Of a stretch of 6,551 nucleotides of DNA, positions 5,570 to 6,551 are shown in pieces. The translations under genes and the position numbers were made by a program. The first letter of the stretch is position 1; each line of letters opens with the position of its first letter. The notes under the pieces were generated by a model, which saw only the letters and a list, made by a program, of their open reading frames with translations, had not been told where the DNA came from and searched no databases. The stretch spans positions 1-6,551 of the forward strand of contig CAMBHC010000157.1 in the NCBI GenBank assembly GCA_945866285.1, written 5' to 3'. Source of the stretch: Candidatus Sulfopaludibacter sp. SbA3. Lineage in GTDB: Bacteria; Acidobacteriota; Vicinamibacteria; Vicinamibacterales; UBA2999.

Positions 5570-6451
5570 CTACACCGCGGCGAAATGCCCTTCGGAAATC
5601 TGCCGAAGAGGAGCGTCGTGAGACACCAGCGTGGGATCCAGTTCGATCCGGGCACGTGGCGCGTCGGGATCGGTCGCCGGAACAGCCGAAAGCAGCGCCT
5701 TGGTGTAGCCATGCTGCGGGTTCGCAAAAATCTCCGGAGTGCCGCCCATCTCCACGATTCGTCCCAAATACATGACCGCGACACGGGTCGAAATGTGCCG
5801 CACCAGCCGGAGGTCGTGGGCAATGAACAAGTAGGTGAGCTTGAGTTGCTCTTGCAGGTCCATCAGCAGGTTGATCACCTGCGCCTGAATCGACACATCA
5901 AGCGCTGACACCGGCTCGTCCGCGATGATGAACGATGGGTTGAGCGCGAGTGCGCGGGCCAGGCCAATGCGCTGACGCTGTCCGCCGCTGAATTCGTGGG
6001 GATAGCGATCGAGGTGCGCGGGATCGAGACCAACTAGCTTGAAGAGATCCGCGACGCGGGCGCGCCGATCCGCCTTCGACCCGATGGCATGAATCACCAG
6101 TGGTTCTTCGACGATCGTGAACGCGCGCATGCGCGGATTGAGCGACGAGAACGGGTCCTGGAAGACCATCTGCATGTCGCGCCTGGCGGCGCGCATTTCC
6201 GAGCTCGAGTAGCCCAGCACGTTTTTGCCGCGGAACAACACTTCGCCAGAGGTGGGTTCCACCAGTCTCAGCATGCAGCGGCCGGTCGTGCTCTTCCCGC
6301 TGCCCGACTCGCCGACCAGTGCGAACGTCTCTCCCTCGTTCACCACAAAACTGACATCGTCCACGGCCTTGACGTAGGTCTTGGCGCGGAACAGGCCGCC
6401 ACCCCGTTCGAAGTGTTTGACGAGGTTCTTGACCTCAACCAGTGGCGTCAT
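5570..6451 (-). CDS. oppF: Peptide/dipeptide ABC importer ATP-binding protein, OppF/DppF family
   Basis: 293 residues from the ATG at 6451. It is one of two ATPases that drive an oligopeptide/dipeptide/nickel-type (Opp/Dpp) importer on the cytoplasmic side. Motifs: Walker A GESGSGKST (47-55), Q-loop Q98 in MVFQDPFSSLNPRM, signature FSGGQRQRIGLARAL (154-168), Walker B FIIADEP (174-180), D-loop SALDVS (182-187) and H-loop H212 in FIAHDL. The Opp/Dpp-specific C-terminal region follows (NPQHGYTKALLSAVP, 244-258), with Gly replacing the usual Pro after the His. The usual family length is about 300-330, so the end is slightly short but intact. The ATG overlaps the upstream stop as ATGA, which supports an operon with translational coupling; an in-frame TTG at 6475 exists, but the family start and a G-rich site upstream favour 6451. 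Its stop codon lies 7 bp from the stop of the convergent ABC ATPase. Opp versus Dpp, and the true substrate, cannot be decided here. Confidence 0.93.
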   Translation of the reverse strand: MTPLVEVKNLVKHFERGGGLFRAKTYVKAVDDVSFVVNEGETFALVGESGSGKSTTGRCMLRLVEPTSGEVLFRGKNVLGYSSSEMRAARRDMQMVFQDPFSSLNPRMRAFTIVEEPLVIHAIGSKADRRARVADLFKLVGLDPAHLDRYPHEFSGGQRQRIGLARALALNPSFIIADEPVSALDVSIQAQVINLLMDLQEQLKLTYLFIAHDLRLVRHISTRVAVMYLGRIVEMGGTPEIFANPQHGYTKALLSAVPATDPDAPRARIELDPTLVSHDAPLRQISEGHFAAV

Positions 6452-6551
6452 GGCTGGCCCCCGTGCAGGTAGCAACAGACAGAGTGTTCGCCAGACCCAG
6501 CCAACCCTGAAGGGTTGCCTCCACGTAGAGGCGGGTCTTCGGACCCGCCTG
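6448..6551 (-). CDS. oppD: C-terminal end of an OppD/DppD-type ABC ATPase (partial)
   Basis: An open frame enters from the right edge and stops at TGA (6448-6450), overlapping the oppF-like ATG by four bases. The 34 visible residues end S-E-D-P-P-L-R, a Gly/Ser-rich stretch, then GEHSVCCYLHGGQP. A closing segment like G-H-x-V-x-C-H/Y-L after P-P-L is typical of OppD/DppD ATPases, and the position directly before an OppF/DppF gene is the usual operon order. The catalytic domain is outside the window, so identity rests on this tail and on context. Part of the tail is encoded by the palindrome cluster at 6502-6550. Confidence 0.6.
   Translation of the reverse strand, partial: GGSEDPPLRGGNPSGLAGSGEHSVCCYLHGGQP
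6502..6550. repeat. Cluster of palindromes (REP/MITE-like) within the OppD/DppD coding tail
   Basis: CAACCCT (6502-6508) and AGGGTTG (6511-6517) form a 7-bp inverted repeat with a 2-nt gap. AGGCGGGTC (6529-6537) and GACCCGCCT (6542-6550) form a perfect 9-bp stem around TTCG, i.e. a C(UUCG)G tetraloop if read as plus-strand RNA. GCCTC (6517-6521) can alternatively pair with GAGGC (6528-6532). Two adjacent palindromes joined by a short spacer resemble dispersed REP-type elements; copy number cannot be judged from one window and the element may continue past the edge. Confidence 0.5.

Overview
The window is GC-rich bacterial chromosomal DNA and is almost fully coding. Long reading frames with G/C-rich third positions, an exported BNR/Asp-box repeat protein and a PilB-type ATPase with a c-di-GMP-binding N-terminus would fit Acidobacteriota (for example Vicinamibacteria-like). 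That placement is inferred from gene style alone. I see no tRNA, rRNA, CRISPR array or transposase.

Layout. (a) 1-528, minus: N-terminal part of a secreted BNR-repeat protein that runs off the left edge. (b) 588-1745, minus: a cytoplasmic three-part protein with a helical N-terminal region, a GGDEF domain whose signature has decayed to A-E-D-T-I while an RxxD inhibitory site is kept, and a C-terminal excisionase/MerR-type helix-turn-helix. (c) 1746-1959: a divergent promoter region with a good sigma70-type promoter facing right and two inverted repeats that could be operators. (d) 1960-3960, plus: a PilB/GspE-family hexameric ATPase with a tandem MshEN c-di-GMP-binding motif at its N-terminus and an added eight-cysteine double zinc ribbon at its C-terminus. 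(e) 3957-4784, plus: a J-domain protein that overlaps the ATPase stop codon and probably starts at CTG. (f) 4797-4838: two abutting hairpins. (g) 4852-5562, plus: a MacB/LolD-type ABC ATPase with no permease in view. (h) 5570-6451 and 6448-6551, minus: the OppF/DppF-type ATPase and the tail of an OppD/DppD-type ATPase of a peptide importer, overlapping by ATGA. A cluster of palindromes (6502-6550) lies inside the coding tail of the latter.

How the parts may work together. The most interesting unit is 588-4784. A probable c-di-GMP receptor with a DNA-binding domain is transcribed divergently from a pilus-type motor ATPase that should itself bind c-di-GMP, and that ATPase is translationally coupled to a J-domain protein. 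I infer a c-di-GMP-responsive module acting on both transcription and the motor protein of a type IV pilus or type II secretion machine. The ABC transporter genes on the right appear to be a separate unit; they converge with the left-hand block with only 7 bp between stop codons.
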